Of a stretch of DNA of 60,643 nt, positions 15,457-24,723 are shown piece by piece. The stretch comes from Pauljensenia sp902373545. Lineage in GTDB: Bacteria; Actinomycetota; Actinomycetes; Actinomycetales; Actinomycetaceae. The position numbers and the translations under genes are program-made. Where the stretch lies: positions 1 through 60,643 of the forward strand of contig NZ_JAPWAG010000013.1 of assembly GCF_041432775.1 (NCBI RefSeq), read 5' to 3'. The notes beneath the pieces are model-generated. The model worked only from the letters and a program-made list of their open reading frames with translations, had not been told where the DNA came from and did no database searches. The stretch's first letter is position 1, and each line of letters begins with the position of its first letter.

Positions 15457-17154
15457 TCAGGCCAGATTTCGCAACGGATCAATCTCATCTACTCGATCAA
15501 TGCGTCTGTTGTACAGGCGGCCGTGCTTGGCATCGTACTGTTGCTTCATAGCCTCGAGCCCATGTCCCCATCTCGGGTCGAGGTTCCACCAGTCCTTGGC
15601 GTCTGCTTTGATGTTAATCTGCTTTCCGTATGCTTCCGGCAGAAGTGGCGAAGACTGTATAGACGTAAGCGGATCCTTGGAGAAGCGGTAGTTTTCGACG
15701 CGGGCACGCGCATCAACGTCGGAAGTGAAGAAACCGTTTTGTATTGCCGACTCTCGAGCGAGCGTCATGCTCGTGTAACTCAATCCCGCAGCGTTGAAGG
15801 TCGTCGCCCTCGACCCCGTCGCGATCGAACCCGCCGACGCGAGCTCCCCGCCCAGGGAATGGCCGGCCAGGGAGAAGTTGCCCGCGGTGACGCCGTTGGC
15901 CATCAGGCGCTGTTTGACGCTTGTCGCGGCGACAATTGCCTGACGGACTTGCGGCGAAATGTCCGCTGCCCCCAACACATCGCTGGTCACGTCGCCTTCC
16001 GGATCGCCGAAATTGGTTCCGTCGTAGGACAAGACATAGCGCCCGTTGTCGTCACGGAAGAGCGTCGCGTGGAAGCCGGTTCTCTTGTCTTCGAAGATCG
16101 TCGGATCGATACCCAGTTTCCGCAGCTCGGCGGGGCTCACCTCGTGCCAGCCGGGAGGCTCCTTCCAGTCTCCGCGGGGGTGGGGCCTACCCGCGAGGTC
16201 CATTTTGTCCCGGATGAGGCCCTCCCTGCCCGGGCGAGTGTTGACGGTCTCCGTCGTCTCCCCGTTGTCACCGTAACCGACGCCAGACGGCCCACGTTTG
16301 CGCTCGGCTTCGTCGAGCTGGGCGTTATGTGCCTGCATGAGTAACTTTTGGCGGCGTCCCTGCAGGGTAGCAGCTCCTAATGTGAGAAACAGAAGGAGGT
16401 AAGCGCGGAACTTTGGGTCTTGTAGGGCGCCGAGCCCTAGTACGGAAGAAATAATCGTACCAAGAACTACGCTGGCCGCTTTGACAACTATCTTGAGAGC
16501 TTCAACTATCTTGTCTATAAACTCCTTGAGGACTTTTTTCCACTCGCTGAACTCTGCGAGTGCCTTGCCGACGTTTTTGATGAACTGAGAAATTTTGTCG
16601 ATCAGGTTGTCGTTGGTGCTGGATATCGCCGTGTCGATCTTGGAGATGGTTGCGTTTGCAACAGCATCGACGATCATTTGTTCTTTTTTGATATCCGACG
16701 CAGCCCCGGTCATAGCACCGGCAGCACGCTTTTCGTCGGCGCACGCCTGTTTATAGGCGTTTTGCGCGTTTGTGACGTTGGTAGAGGGGGCGTGCGAATC
16801 TTTCAGTGCCTCAAGCTGACGCTTGGTCTTTTTCGCGGCCTCCTGGGCGGCGCTGTGCTGTCGCTTGGCGGTCTCTCCTCGGGCCGCCGCTGCGTCGGCT
16901 CGCTTGTGGCAGTCGGCTAGGATCACCTGGTATTCCCGCAATGCCAGGCCCGTATTCAGGTAGCGGCCGTGTGCCGCCTCCAGGCATTTCTTAGCGTTGC
17001 TCACCTGCCTGTACGTTGCGACGACAGCGAGCGAGTTCGCCGTCGTCACAAATTTACTGAGGCCATCGATCGCGGACTGGATGCTGTTCGCGGAGGTGAT
17101 CAGCCCCTCAACCTTCGTTTTCAGGGCGGTGGGTTCTCCCGGCAGGGTACTCAT
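15457..17154 (-). CDS. putative type VII-secreted lipase toxin
   Basis: A 565-residue protein. Residues 1-215 are almost wholly helical and coiled-coil, like the secretion domains of LXG/WXG-type substrates. Residues 218-266 hold two hydrophobic helices. Residues 330-565 form an alpha/beta-hydrolase (lipase class 3/DUF2974-like): Ser433 sits in SLAGHSLGGELAS, with candidate Asp494 in FSKDPLTS and His531 in WGHGLEAM, and YDGT near 377-380 could help form the oxyanion hole. No signal peptide is present, which fits type VII export. The middle (about 16380-16780) is visibly richer in A and T than its neighbours, suggesting transfer. Staphylococcal TslA is a known type VII lipase effector with the reverse domain order. 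The start codon overlaps the stop of the preceding helical gene. Confidence 0.82.
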   Translation of the reverse strand: MSTLPGEPTALKTKVEGLITSANSIQSAIDGLSKFVTTANSLAVVATYRQVSNAKKCLEAAHGRYLNTGLALREYQVILADCHKRADAAAARGETAKRQHSAAQEAAKKTKRQLEALKDSHAPSTNVTNAQNAYKQACADEKRAAGAMTGAASDIKKEQMIVDAVANATISKIDTAISSTNDNLIDKISQFIKNVGKALAEFSEWKKVLKEFIDKIVEALKIVVKAASVVLGTIISSVLGLGALQDPKFRAYLLLFLTLGAATLQGRRQKLLMQAHNAQLDEAERKRGPSGVGYGDNGETTETVNTRPGREGLIRDKMDLAGRPHPRGDWKEPPGWHEVSPAELRKLGIDPTIFEDKRTGFHATLFRDDNGRYVLSYDGTNFGDPEGDVTSDVLGAADISPQVRQAIVAATSVKQRLMANGVTAGNFSLAGHSLGGELASAGSIATGSRATTFNAAGLSYTSMTLARESAIQNGFFTSDVDARARVENYRFSKDPLTSIQSSPLLPEAYGKQINIKADAKDWWNLDPRWGHGLEAMKQQYDAKHGRLYNRRIDRVDEIDPLRNLA

Positions 17155-17441
17155 TATTTCTTTCTCCTCAGCGCGTTCTCGAGGTCTCTGTCGAGATCCT
17201 CGAAGGTTTCGGCGATGGCCTCGAAGGTCTTCGCCAGTGCCTCCAGGTGCTCGCGGAAACGCCCCCGGGTGGTGTCCCAGTTATTGCCGAACTCCCTGAC
17301 CTTTCCCGCGAGTTTGTCATGGCCGACAACAGAGGCAATGTCCAAGGCGTCGATCTTCGCATCGTCCAACAGGGCTGCCGTTGCGCGCAGGGACTTCGAC
17401 CGGTTGCGCAACTCGGTCGTGTCGAGTGACAGGTTCACCAT
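17154..17441 (-). CDS. small helical protein, WXG100-like partner of the toxin
   Basis: A 95-residue protein predicted to be two long helices around a turn at GNNWDTTRG, close to a WXG motif in position. The C-terminal helix (REHLEALAKTFEAIAETFEDLDRDL) is amphipathic. Its stop shares a base with the toxin start, the usual arrangement for small helical partners that bind LXG-type toxins and form the export signal. It lies 67 bp after the WXG100 gene, beyond a strong hairpin. No catalytic feature is present. Confidence 0.8.
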   Translation of the reverse strand: MVNLSLDTTELRNRSKSLRATAALLDDAKIDALDIASVVGHDKLAGKVREFGNNWDTTRGRFREHLEALAKTFEAIAETFEDLDRDLENALRRKK

Positions 17442-17463
17442 GGCGTTTCCTTTCTTCAGAGGA

Positions 17464-17497
17464 CCTGGGGCGCGGACGTGTCCTCCCGCGCCCCAGG
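17464..17497 (-). terminator. hairpin between the WXG100 gene and the toxin pair
   Basis: CCTGGGGCGCGG and CCGCGCCCCAGG form a perfect 12-bp stem with a 10-nt loop directly after the WXG100 stop. It could end most transcripts there, so that the WXG100 protein is made in excess of the toxin. Confidence 0.6.
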
Positions 17498-17508
17498 CGG
17501 TGACGACC

Positions 17509-17805
17509 TTACTTACCGGCCGCTCGTGCCAGCTGCTCGTCAGTCTCCTGGAGGGCCTGGGCGGCTTTGTTCAGGTAGTCGGCCATGCCGTCGATTCCCT
17601 TGACCGTGCGCGTCGCGCCCTGGGTGAACTCCTGGTACGAGCTGTCGAAGGCGCCCGAGGCGCGCGACGTCGTAAAGCCGTTCTGAACCAGCTGCTGGAC
17701 CAGCGAGCGCAGCTCGTTGAGCTTGGACTCAAGATCCTGCTGGCCGTTGCGCAGGCGGGTGGCCGCAGAATGCATCTGATCGTAGGTGACATTCAGGTTT
17801 GTCAT
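17509..17805 (-). CDS. WXG100-family (EsxA-like) secretion substrate
   Basis: A 98-residue, all-helical protein of the ESAT-6 superfamily. The central turn reads ASGAFDSSYQEF in place of the classical WXG, a substitution seen in other actinobacterial members. The start at 17805 has GGAGG 6 bases upstream; an open frame reaching further upstream lacks any ribosome site. It follows the large ATPase gene after 158 bp and is flanked by hairpins on both sides. WXG100 proteins are exported as dimers through type VII systems, and their C-terminus binds the last ATPase domain of EccC/EssC. Confidence 0.88.
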   Translation of the reverse strand: MTNLNVTYDQMHSAATRLRNGQQDLESKLNELRSLVQQLVQNGFTTSRASGAFDSSYQEFTQGATRTVKGIDGMADYLNKAAQALQETDEQLARAAGK

Positions 17806-17934
17806 TGTGTTCCTCCGTTGAGAATTGGATACCCGGGGTGGGTATCGCGGATCTGGTGTGTTCGAGCCGACGGTTCCCACGTCGGATGGGTGATTAGCCC
17901 GTAATCTCAAACTAACATTTCGTTTTGTCACTGA

Positions 17935-17956
17935 CGATGGGGACTAGTCCCCATCG
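17935..17956 (-). terminator. 22-bp palindrome after the secretion ATPase gene
   Basis: CGATGGGGACT and AGTCCCCATCG form a perfect palindrome 8 bp after the ATPase stop codon. As a hairpin it may attenuate transcription; as DNA it could also be a protein site. Confidence 0.5.
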
Positions 17957-17963
17957 GGTTTTG

Positions 17964-20900
17964 TCATACTCGGGGCACCTGCACTTTCCACTGTTTGCCG
18001 GACTGAACAAAGTAGCCGCGACCCGGCACGGCCTCGGCCCCGAAGATACCGGGGACGGGAACTCCGACGGCGTTCTCGCCCTCACCGGGCGAGGGGCACA
18101 GGACGATCCCTGTCCGGCCGCTGCGCACCCCGGATGCCAGCGAGCCGCCGAATGACCACCCGGACACGTCGGCCTCGGCCACGACCAAATGACCATTGGC
18201 CTTCGCTGAGGCGATAGCGTCCTGCAACTGTTGGTCACACGCGGAGAAAGAGAACTCTCCGATACCCTCAACAAAGAGGACGACTCCCGGCGTGGTCTCC
18301 GGAGCTTCTTCCTCAAACAGGTGACCATGCTTGGCAAGCATGGACGCGATCTTGTCTGCTCCCTGCGCTGTCTCCGTCCACAGCGGTTCCCTCGCCACCA
18401 GGGATCGGCGTGCACATGCGTGCAGCATGACCGCATTCGGGAAAGCACTGTGGACGCTGCGTGCCAGCCACCGGACGGTGTTGGTCCTGCCAGACTGAGC
18501 GGGGCCGGTGATCGCGAAGGTACCCCCAGGGCGCAGCGGCATCGGGGCAAGCGAGCCCGCCTCGACCCCGATGACGGGGCGTCCTTCGACAACGCGATCA
18601 ACCTCGCGCTCCGGTATGTCGAGCGGCAGGGAACGGATCGGTGTCGGGCGGGTGCGTCGGCGCATAAACGAGGCGCCTGCCAGTGATTCGATCTCCCTGG
18701 CCTGGTCGTAGTCCGTGACATTCCTGCCGAGGATCGGCAGCTGCAAGAGGTTGGGGTTACCCACCTGCATGGCGCGTCCTGGAGCGCTCGACGCGCTCAG
18801 AACATCGCGCGGAAGATTGAAATAGAGGTATGCGTCCTCGTCGGTGAGACGCAGAACCACCTTGCGTTGGAACGACGCGGCGATCGAGTTCGGGATGGCC
18901 TGCGGCCGGTCCGCCGATACCGCGAAGTGAACGCCGACTTCGCGCCCGTCCGACAGAATCTGCTGGAAACGGCTCCAGATCTTCGCATGTCGGCCGACGA
19001 GCTGGTAGGTCTCGGCGAACGTGGCGATCCCATCGATGAGCACGAGGTATCGGGGCTCGTCCTGCTTACCCGAGAGTTCCCGGTAGGAGGTCAGGTGGCT
19101 GGCGTTGACGGCCTTGTAGGAGACAGAACGCTCGTCGACGATGCTACCGAGGAAGTCGATGAGCTTAGCAATCCTCTCTTCGTCGTCGCCCTGGATAACG
19201 TTGCCGACGCTGGGGAGCTTCTGAAGCATGTCGAGGCCTCCGCCGGCGAAGTCGAGGGCGTAGACGTTGACGGGACCTGAGCTGGGGGTGATGCCTGCAG
19301 CGATCGCGAGCGATCGCAGCGCGGTCGTCTTTCCGGAACCGGAGGCGCCGTAGAAGGCGATGTGTCCGTCCGTGTCGGGTCGGAAGTACTCCACTTCCTG
19401 CGACTGGTCCTCGGGGTCGTCTAGGACACCGAGGACGATCTTGGCGTCGGAACGCTGGGGTAGAAGCGAGAGGTCGTAGATCGGTGCGAGTTCGGGCAGC
19501 CACGGCTTGCGAGGCGCCTGGATGTTCGCTTTGGCCGACGCTGCGCAGATAGTACCGACAACTCGGGTGATGTCGGTAGGGATCTCCTCGCGAGGCTTGG
19601 GCGGCTCGGGCGTCTTCCACTTCTGCGGCAGGCCGAAGCCCAGCGCCTCGATGTCAACCTGCGTCGTCTTGAGTCCCTCGGCCGTGCGGGCACCCGGGTA
19701 GGCCGACTGGAACACCGAGATTCTGCCGGGGCCTGTCTTTGCCGCAGCACGGCCGGGCGTGTTCTGCGGGAAGTGGGCGGCCATGGCATCCCCGAGGACA
19801 TCCTGGGAATCATCGGTGTCAGCCATGCGCAGGGCGACGCGCAGGTTTGTGTTCGCACGAAGGTTGTCCTTGATGACGCCCGCAGGGCGCTGGGTCGCCA
19901 GGATGAGGTGCAGGCCGAGGGAACGTCCTCGTTGGGCGACGTCGACGACGCCGTCGATGAACTCGGGAACCTCGTTCACGAGCGCCGCGAACTCGTCGAC
20001 GACAATGACGAGCGATGGGGGGCAGTCGGGATCGCCGGACTTCTCGAGGGTGACGAGGTCTTTTGCTCGTTTTTTGTTGAGAAGGCGCTCGCGGTAGTGC
20101 AGCTCCGCTCGTAGTGAGGTCAGGGCGCGGCGCACCAGGTAGGGCGACAAGTCGGTGACCAGGCCGACGGTGTGCGGCAGATCCGTGCACTGCTCGAAGG
20201 CGGAACCACCCTTGTAGTCGACGAACAGGAATGTCAGCCTATCGGGTGACACCGATTGGGCCATGCCGAGGACCCACGCCTGCAAGAACTCGGACTTGCC
20301 GGCACCCGTTGTGCCGCCGACCAGCGCGTGCGGTCCATGCAAGCGTAGGTCCAGCTGCATGGGCTCGCTCGCCCCCTGGCCGACGATGGCTGACAGGGGA
20401 ACGGCCGGAATCTTGCGATGGGGGTGCCCCGGTGTGCGGTCGATGATCGAGTGCGAGGCCCTCCACCGTTCGATGATGGCGTTGGGATCGTCCGCCAGTT
20501 CCTGGCCAGTCAGATCCACGTAGGAAATGGAGCCTGGCAGATCCGAGTCATCGTCGACGGGGACTCCCGCGTCGAAAAGAGGGGATAGTGACCGGCCCAG
20601 GGCAGCCAACTCCTCGTCCGAGACGCGGTCCACGCTCACGTCCTCAAGCGCGCGCGAGGCGCGTACGTCACCGATGGAAGCCTGCCTGCCGTCGAATGCG
20701 ATGAACGACCGGCACGCCGCAGGCAATTCGGAGAACGAAGGGGCCATCCACACAAAGTAGATACCTCGATCAGGGCCCAACTCGGCAAGACGGTTCAGGC
20801 GAGCGCGGTCCACCAGCACGTCGTCCACGAAAACGACCACCGCGGGAATCGGATTAGGGAACTTCTTCGACGTATCCTGCGCAGAGGCCTCGCTAGAGGA

Positions 20901-22421
20901 GGCGGAAGCAACCTCGGGGCCGCGGTCGGAGACCTCGCTGGGGTCGCCCTGAGTGCGGGCTTCGAGCAGGCCTTCGAGCGAAGAGAGCAGGACCTTCGCG
21001 GAAGCCGAGTCGGAGGCAAGGTGGACGCCGGCACCGAAGGGGGAGTGCGGGGAGGAGCAGTGAGGGAGCCACTTCATCCACTCCCATCCCTGCACGTGAT
21101 CGGTGGAGGTCATGCAGGTGACGATGACTTCAGCAGGCGAGTACTGTGCCGCCAGCTGGGCTGCGATCGCCCCGCGCGCCTGCCTGAGGACGTCGCTCGG
21201 GCCGCACAAGCCCAGGCCTCCGGACGAGCGGATGTCGGCAACGAGTGGAACATTCGTGACCCGCGAGTACTCAACGGCGAGCGCGCGCACCTTGGCGACC
21301 GCCTCCGGAAGACCCGTGCGCTGATCCGCCCCTTCGATGGTGACCGTCGCGGTGTCCGTCCCTTGCCCCAGGCGGAACTTCAGGAACTCCGGGTGCTCGG
21401 GCCTGCGTATCCACAACGAGCCGTCGCGACGCAGCGCCCCCTCGATGGTCTGCTTGATCGGAGGGAACTGAGCGTGGCGGGACTCCACATCCTCGCGTCG
21501 ACTGTCATCCAGGTCCTGGTGGGTGACCTTCAGAGCATCTTCAAACTGTGTCATTGCTTCGGTGAACTCGCTTGTCGACTGTCGACGTTGGTCCCACCAC
21601 GAGCCGATCATGATGATCGGACTCAGGATGATGAACACCAAGCTCGTCAGCTGTCGGGTCAGGAGGAACATGGATGCGCCCATAATCAGGGGGGCCACGA
21701 GGCCGATGAATGGGAAACGCGAGGGCTTGGGGCGGGTCGGTGCATCGGGGAGCTTGATCGTTCGGGGGGTCGCGTGTGGGATGACCTGAGGCGACCTGAT
21801 GAATGCGATGTCCGTGGACTCGCCAGTCGATTCGGGCATCTTTGTCTGGACCAGTTGGATCTGAGTGTCTCCAAGGAGGACCACGTCACCGGGTGTCACC
21901 GTGGCCTGCTGCACGCGCTGGTTGCCAACGAGGACACCGTTGGCTGAGTTGAGGTCGTGAATTTCAATGCTTGAGCCGACGGTGATGCGAGCATGTTCCT
22001 TCGACACTCGACGGTCGTTGAGCATGATCGTGCACGAGGGAGATCGGCCCACGGTTGTGCCGCCGAAATACAGGGGGACGCACATGCCCTTGTCATTTCC
22101 GTCCAGGACGCGTAGCTCGCCCGCCACGCCTCCCGTTGGAGTCGCGTCTTTCGCCGAGGCGATGTCGACAAGTGAACCCGAGTTGAGTCCTGTCTCAGTC
22201 ACGTATGCCGTTGACGGCAGGACTGAGGTGATTCTTCCGTCCACGGGATCGAGAACTCTGAGCGTCAGCGAATCGGGTGCAGCCAGGGTGGCGGCGCTCT
22301 GTCGCGGACCCGAGGAAGCCAGAGCGGCAGCAACATCTCCGACCGTCGCCGTTGCATCGGTGGTGACCAGCAGGTCGATATCCTCGCGGGTACGCCCGCG
22401 CAGTGTCAGTTTGATCTTCAT
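17964..22421 (-). CDS. EssC/EccC-type secretion ATPase with N-terminal FHA domain
   Basis: A 1485-residue FtsK/SpoIIIE-family motor of type VII secretion. Residues 1-95 form a small beta-rich domain. Residues 100-190 are an FHA domain (GTTVGRSPSC, DRRVSKEHA, DLNSANGV), as in firmicute EssC. Two membrane spans follow near 237-277. The first ATPase domain has Walker A GGTTGAGKS (702-710) and Walker B IVVDE (806-810); the second has GASGSGKTT (1025-1033). In the third the lysine is replaced, GPAQSGRTN (1306-1314), which suggests a structural or substrate-binding role. Start and stop are coupled by a 4-base overlap to the upstream FHA-winged-helix gene. No EccB, EccD, EccE, mycosin or EsaA/EssB gene is recognisable nearby. 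Confidence 0.9.
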   Translation of the reverse strand: MKIKLTLRGRTREDIDLLVTTDATATVGDVAAALASSGPRQSAATLAAPDSLTLRVLDPVDGRITSVLPSTAYVTETGLNSGSLVDIASAKDATPTGGVAGELRVLDGNDKGMCVPLYFGGTTVGRSPSCTIMLNDRRVSKEHARITVGSSIEIHDLNSANGVLVGNQRVQQATVTPGDVVLLGDTQIQLVQTKMPESTGESTDIAFIRSPQVIPHATPRTIKLPDAPTRPKPSRFPFIGLVAPLIMGASMFLLTRQLTSLVFIILSPIIMIGSWWDQRRQSTSEFTEAMTQFEDALKVTHQDLDDSRREDVESRHAQFPPIKQTIEGALRRDGSLWIRRPEHPEFLKFRLGQGTDTATVTIEGADQRTGLPEAVAKVRALAVEYSRVTNVPLVADIRSSGGLGLCGPSDVLRQARGAIAAQLAAQYSPAEVIVTCMTSTDHVQGWEWMKWLPHCSSPHSPFGAGVHLASDSASAKVLLSSLEGLLEARTQGDPSEVSDRGPEVASASSSEASAQDTSKKFPNPIPAVVVFVDDVLVDRARLNRLAELGPDRGIYFVWMAPSFSELPAACRSFIAFDGRQASIGDVRASRALEDVSVDRVSDEELAALGRSLSPLFDAGVPVDDDSDLPGSISYVDLTGQELADDPNAIIERWRASHSIIDRTPGHPHRKIPAVPLSAIVGQGASEPMQLDLRLHGPHALVGGTTGAGKSEFLQAWVLGMAQSVSPDRLTFLFVDYKGGSAFEQCTDLPHTVGLVTDLSPYLVRRALTSLRAELHYRERLLNKKRAKDLVTLEKSGDPDCPPSLVIVVDEFAALVNEVPEFIDGVVDVAQRGRSLGLHLILATQRPAGVIKDNLRANTNLRVALRMADTDDSQDVLGDAMAAHFPQNTPGRAAAKTGPGRISVFQSAYPGARTAEGLKTTQVDIEALGFGLPQKWKTPEPPKPREEIPTDITRVVGTICAASAKANIQAPRKPWLPELAPIYDLSLLPQRSDAKIVLGVLDDPEDQSQEVEYFRPDTDGHIAFYGASGSGKTTALRSLAIAAGITPSSGPVNVYALDFAGGGLDMLQKLPSVGNVIQGDDEERIAKLIDFLGSIVDERSVSYKAVNASHLTSYRELSGKQDEPRYLVLIDGIATFAETYQLVGRHAKIWSRFQQILSDGREVGVHFAVSADRPQAIPNSIAASFQRKVVLRLTDEDAYLYFNLPRDVLSASSAPGRAMQVGNPNLLQLPILGRNVTDYDQAREIESLAGASFMRRRTRPTPIRSLPLDIPEREVDRVVEGRPVIGVEAGSLAPMPLRPGGTFAITGPAQSGRTNTVRWLARSVHSAFPNAVMLHACARRSLVAREPLWTETAQGADKIASMLAKHGHLFEEEAPETTPGVVLFVEGIGEFSFSACDQQLQDAIASAKANGHLVVAEADVSGWSFGGSLASGVRSGRTGIVLCPSPGEGENAVGVPVPGIFGAEAVPGRGYFVQSGKQWKVQVPRV

Positions 22422-23188
22422 CGCCGGTCCTTTCCGGTGAGTGCATCGGGTGTGCTGTTGCGTCGTTTCTCATCGTCGAGCAGATACAGGTCGCTGCTGG
22501 AGACCAGCCGCGCCGCGACCGCGTATTCGACCAGCCTGACGCGCCTGTGTGTCGCCAAGGACCCCGGCCTGCCCCGCATGCCGGGCACTCCCATCCGGTC
22601 GAGCTTGTCGGCGACGTTGTCGAGCTTTCGGTTGAAGCGGGTGATCGGCCACCCCAGCCGCGCAGCAGCCTCGGCATTGCGCGGGATATCGGTCGCGCCG
22701 GAACCAGCCTGCGTCAGCCAGGGTTCGCACAGCGCCAGGATCAGCAGGTACTGCGACGGCGTGAAACGTGCTTCCCCGACCGTGGCCTCGCCGGTGTCGG
22801 CGGCGGGGGCGGAGTAGCTGCGGAATGTCGTCCCGCGCACGGTGATGGAGAACTCGTAGGTCGTGGGCCCGGCGGCGAATACGACGACGGCCGACTCGAA
22901 GACCAGGGGGATGCGCGCCCCTGGCCCGACCCGAGCCTGCATGGACCCCGAGGCGTCGGCGACGGTGACCGCGATCCGCGACCCAATGTTGTCCAGCCAC
23001 CACAGGCCGTCGTGGCAGCTGATCCGCACAAGCCTGCGGTGCAGGTAGGGGTTGTCGTCAATGCACAGGTCGGCCTCGCGGCCAATGAGGAACTCCTGAT
23101 CGGCGCGAACCTCGTAGATTTCGCCGCAGTAGTCGATGACCGCGGATACGTCCTCGGTGGACTCCGGTTGGATACTCGCCGCGCTCAT
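22418..23188 (-). CDS. FHA and winged-helix domain protein
   Basis: A 256-residue cytosolic protein. Residues 20-105 form a phosphothreonine-binding FHA-like domain (FLIGREADLCI, NPYLHRRLVRIS). A link of about 25 residues leads to a C-terminal domain of about 110 residues that looks like a winged helix (FTPSQYLLILALCEPW, then TRFNRKLDNVADKL). Similar two-domain proteins occur beside kinase and secretion genes in actinobacteria. It may read phosphorylation by the adjacent kinase. Whether it binds DNA or protein is unknown. Both ends overlap neighbours by four bases. Confidence 0.82.
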   Translation of the reverse strand: MSAASIQPESTEDVSAVIDYCGEIYEVRADQEFLIGREADLCIDDNPYLHRRLVRISCHDGLWWLDNIGSRIAVTVADASGSMQARVGPGARIPLVFESAVVVFAAGPTTYEFSITVRGTTFRSYSAPAADTGEATVGEARFTPSQYLLILALCEPWLTQAGSGATDIPRNAEAAARLGWPITRFNRKLDNVADKLDRMGVPGMRGRPGSLATHRRVRLVEYAVAARLVSSSDLYLLDDEKRRNSTPDALTGKDRR

Positions 23189-24723
23189 GGCGTCTCCACA
23201 CATTCGATGGCCTCGTTCGAGGAGCGCCCGTCCGAGTTGCGCACGGCGACCGACAGGCAGGTGCGCCCCGGTACAACCGGAACGGTGACCGTCGTCTCCT
23301 TCGTCTGGCGCACAGGGTGGTCCTCCTTGGGGTCCTCGACGTGGTAGAGGTACGTCGTCCCGGTGCCGACCGCGTCCCACGTGAAGGTGACCCCCTCAGG
23401 GGTGACCGTGCCCGCCAGACCGGTAATCGATGCGTTCGCGTTGGCCGAGGGCAGCCCGTCGAGTGGAGGCGCATCAGGCGAGGACTGGGCCGGAGCCACC
23501 GTGCTTCCTTCGCCGCGCAGCACCGTCCACACGCCGAAGGCGACGCCGCTCACGAGGAGAAGCACGAGCAGGAACCCAGCCACGACCGAGCCGAAGCCCC
23601 TGGAGGGAGCCTCCTCGGCCTCGTCCGTCTCAGAGGCCCGAGGCGCGTCCTCACGCGTGGACCCCGCGTTCGCGGGACCGCTCTGCGGCGCGCTTGCCGG
23701 AGCCGGGGCCGGGTCCACCTTCGCCAGGACGGCGACCGTGCGGTCATCCTCCTCGTCAGGGACGGACGAGGCCGGGGCTGGGGCGTGGGAAGAAAACACG
23801 GCGATGGGCGCCGCGCAGGTCTCGTCCCCCTCCTCATCCTCAAAGGTCCCGGTGGGCGCTTCCACCCCCATGGCCTCGAAGGGCGTGGGGGTCAGGCGCA
23901 GCGAAGACTGCACGTTTTGAAGCGCGAGGGCGAACTCCCGCGCCGACTGGTAGCGCCGCTTGGGGTCCTTGGACATCGCAATCGCGAGGATGCGCTCGAG
24001 CTCCGCGGGCACGTCGCTGCGGCCGATGGCGGGCACCGGGGAGCGCAGCACGCGGTTGAGTACGGAGAGCTCGCGGTTGTCTCCCCCGGGAATCTCGAAG
24101 GGGGAGTGGCCTGTGAGGATACCGTGCACGGTGGCGGCCAGGGAATAGACGTCGATGGTCGGACCGAAGGGACCCGTGCCGTCCTGTTGCTCCGGCGGTG
24201 CCCACGCCACGGAGAAACCGCCCGGGGATTCCTCGCCCGTTCCCGTCTGCGCGGCGATGCCGAAGTCAGTGAGGACGGGGTGCCCAAACTGGGTGAACAG
24301 GATGTTCATGGGCTTGACGTCGCGGTGGATGATCCCGCGCTGGTGGAGCGTCTCCACTGCGCCCGCGATGCGCACGCCGACGTCAAGCGCCTGGGACACG
24401 GGGATGCGGTGTTCTTTGGAACGCTGGCCCAGGTGCGGGGGCGGACAGTACTCCATGACCAGGTAGTGGCGGCCGTCGTCCGCAATTCCCCCCGTGTAGA
24501 AGGACACGATGGACGGGTGGTTGGCGACCTGAGCCATCAGGTTCACTTCGGCGTCAAAGGCCGCCGAGGCCCGGGCGTTGGAATCCGGACGCAGGACCTT
24601 GACCGCCACGTCGCGTTGGGGCATCTGCTGGCGGAACAGGTAGACGTCGGCGAAACCGCCCGTGCCGAGGTGGCGGACGAACGTTGCGCCCGGAATTGCC
24701 GGGGGATCGAGTGGTTGTCGCAT
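23185..24723 (-). CDS. membrane Ser/Thr protein kinase with fibronectin-like outer domain
   Basis: A 512-residue PASTA-less Hanks-type kinase. The kinase domain spans about 10-275: glycine loop GTGGFADV (20-27), Lys42, catalytic HRDVKPMN (133-140) and DFG at 153-155. A disordered Ala/Pro/Glu linker leads to one membrane span (VVAGFLLVLLLVSGVAFGVW). The outer part of about 90 residues (VTPEGVTFTWDAVGTGTTYLYHV) resembles a fibronectin type III fold. This is the counterpart of Pkb2 of the bifidobacterial PFNA cluster. The neighbouring PP2C and four FHA domains form its likely signalling circuit. The linker holds one exact copy of the 14-bp repeat. Confidence 0.9.
   Translation of the reverse strand: MRQPLDPPAIPGATFVRHLGTGGFADVYLFRQQMPQRDVAVKVLRPDSNARASAAFDAEVNLMAQVANHPSIVSFYTGGIADDGRHYLVMEYCPPPHLGQRSKEHRIPVSQALDVGVRIAGAVETLHQRGIIHRDVKPMNILFTQFGHPVLTDFGIAAQTGTGEESPGGFSVAWAPPEQQDGTGPFGPTIDVYSLAATVHGILTGHSPFEIPGGDNRELSVLNRVLRSPVPAIGRSDVPAELERILAIAMSKDPKRRYQSAREFALALQNVQSSLRLTPTPFEAMGVEAPTGTFEDEEGDETCAAPIAVFSSHAPAPASSVPDEEDDRTVAVLAKVDPAPAPASAPQSGPANAGSTREDAPRASETDEAEEAPSRGFGSVVAGFLLVLLLVSGVAFGVWTVLRGEGSTVAPAQSSPDAPPLDGLPSANANASITGLAGTVTPEGVTFTWDAVGTGTTYLYHVEDPKEDHPVRQTKETTVTVPVVPGRTCLSVAVRNSDGRSSNEAIECVETP
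23765..23778 (+). repeat. 14-bp dispersed repeat, exact copy
   Basis: GACGAGGCCGGGGC, in the disordered linker of the kinase near residue 316, read as APASS. Confidence 0.85.
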
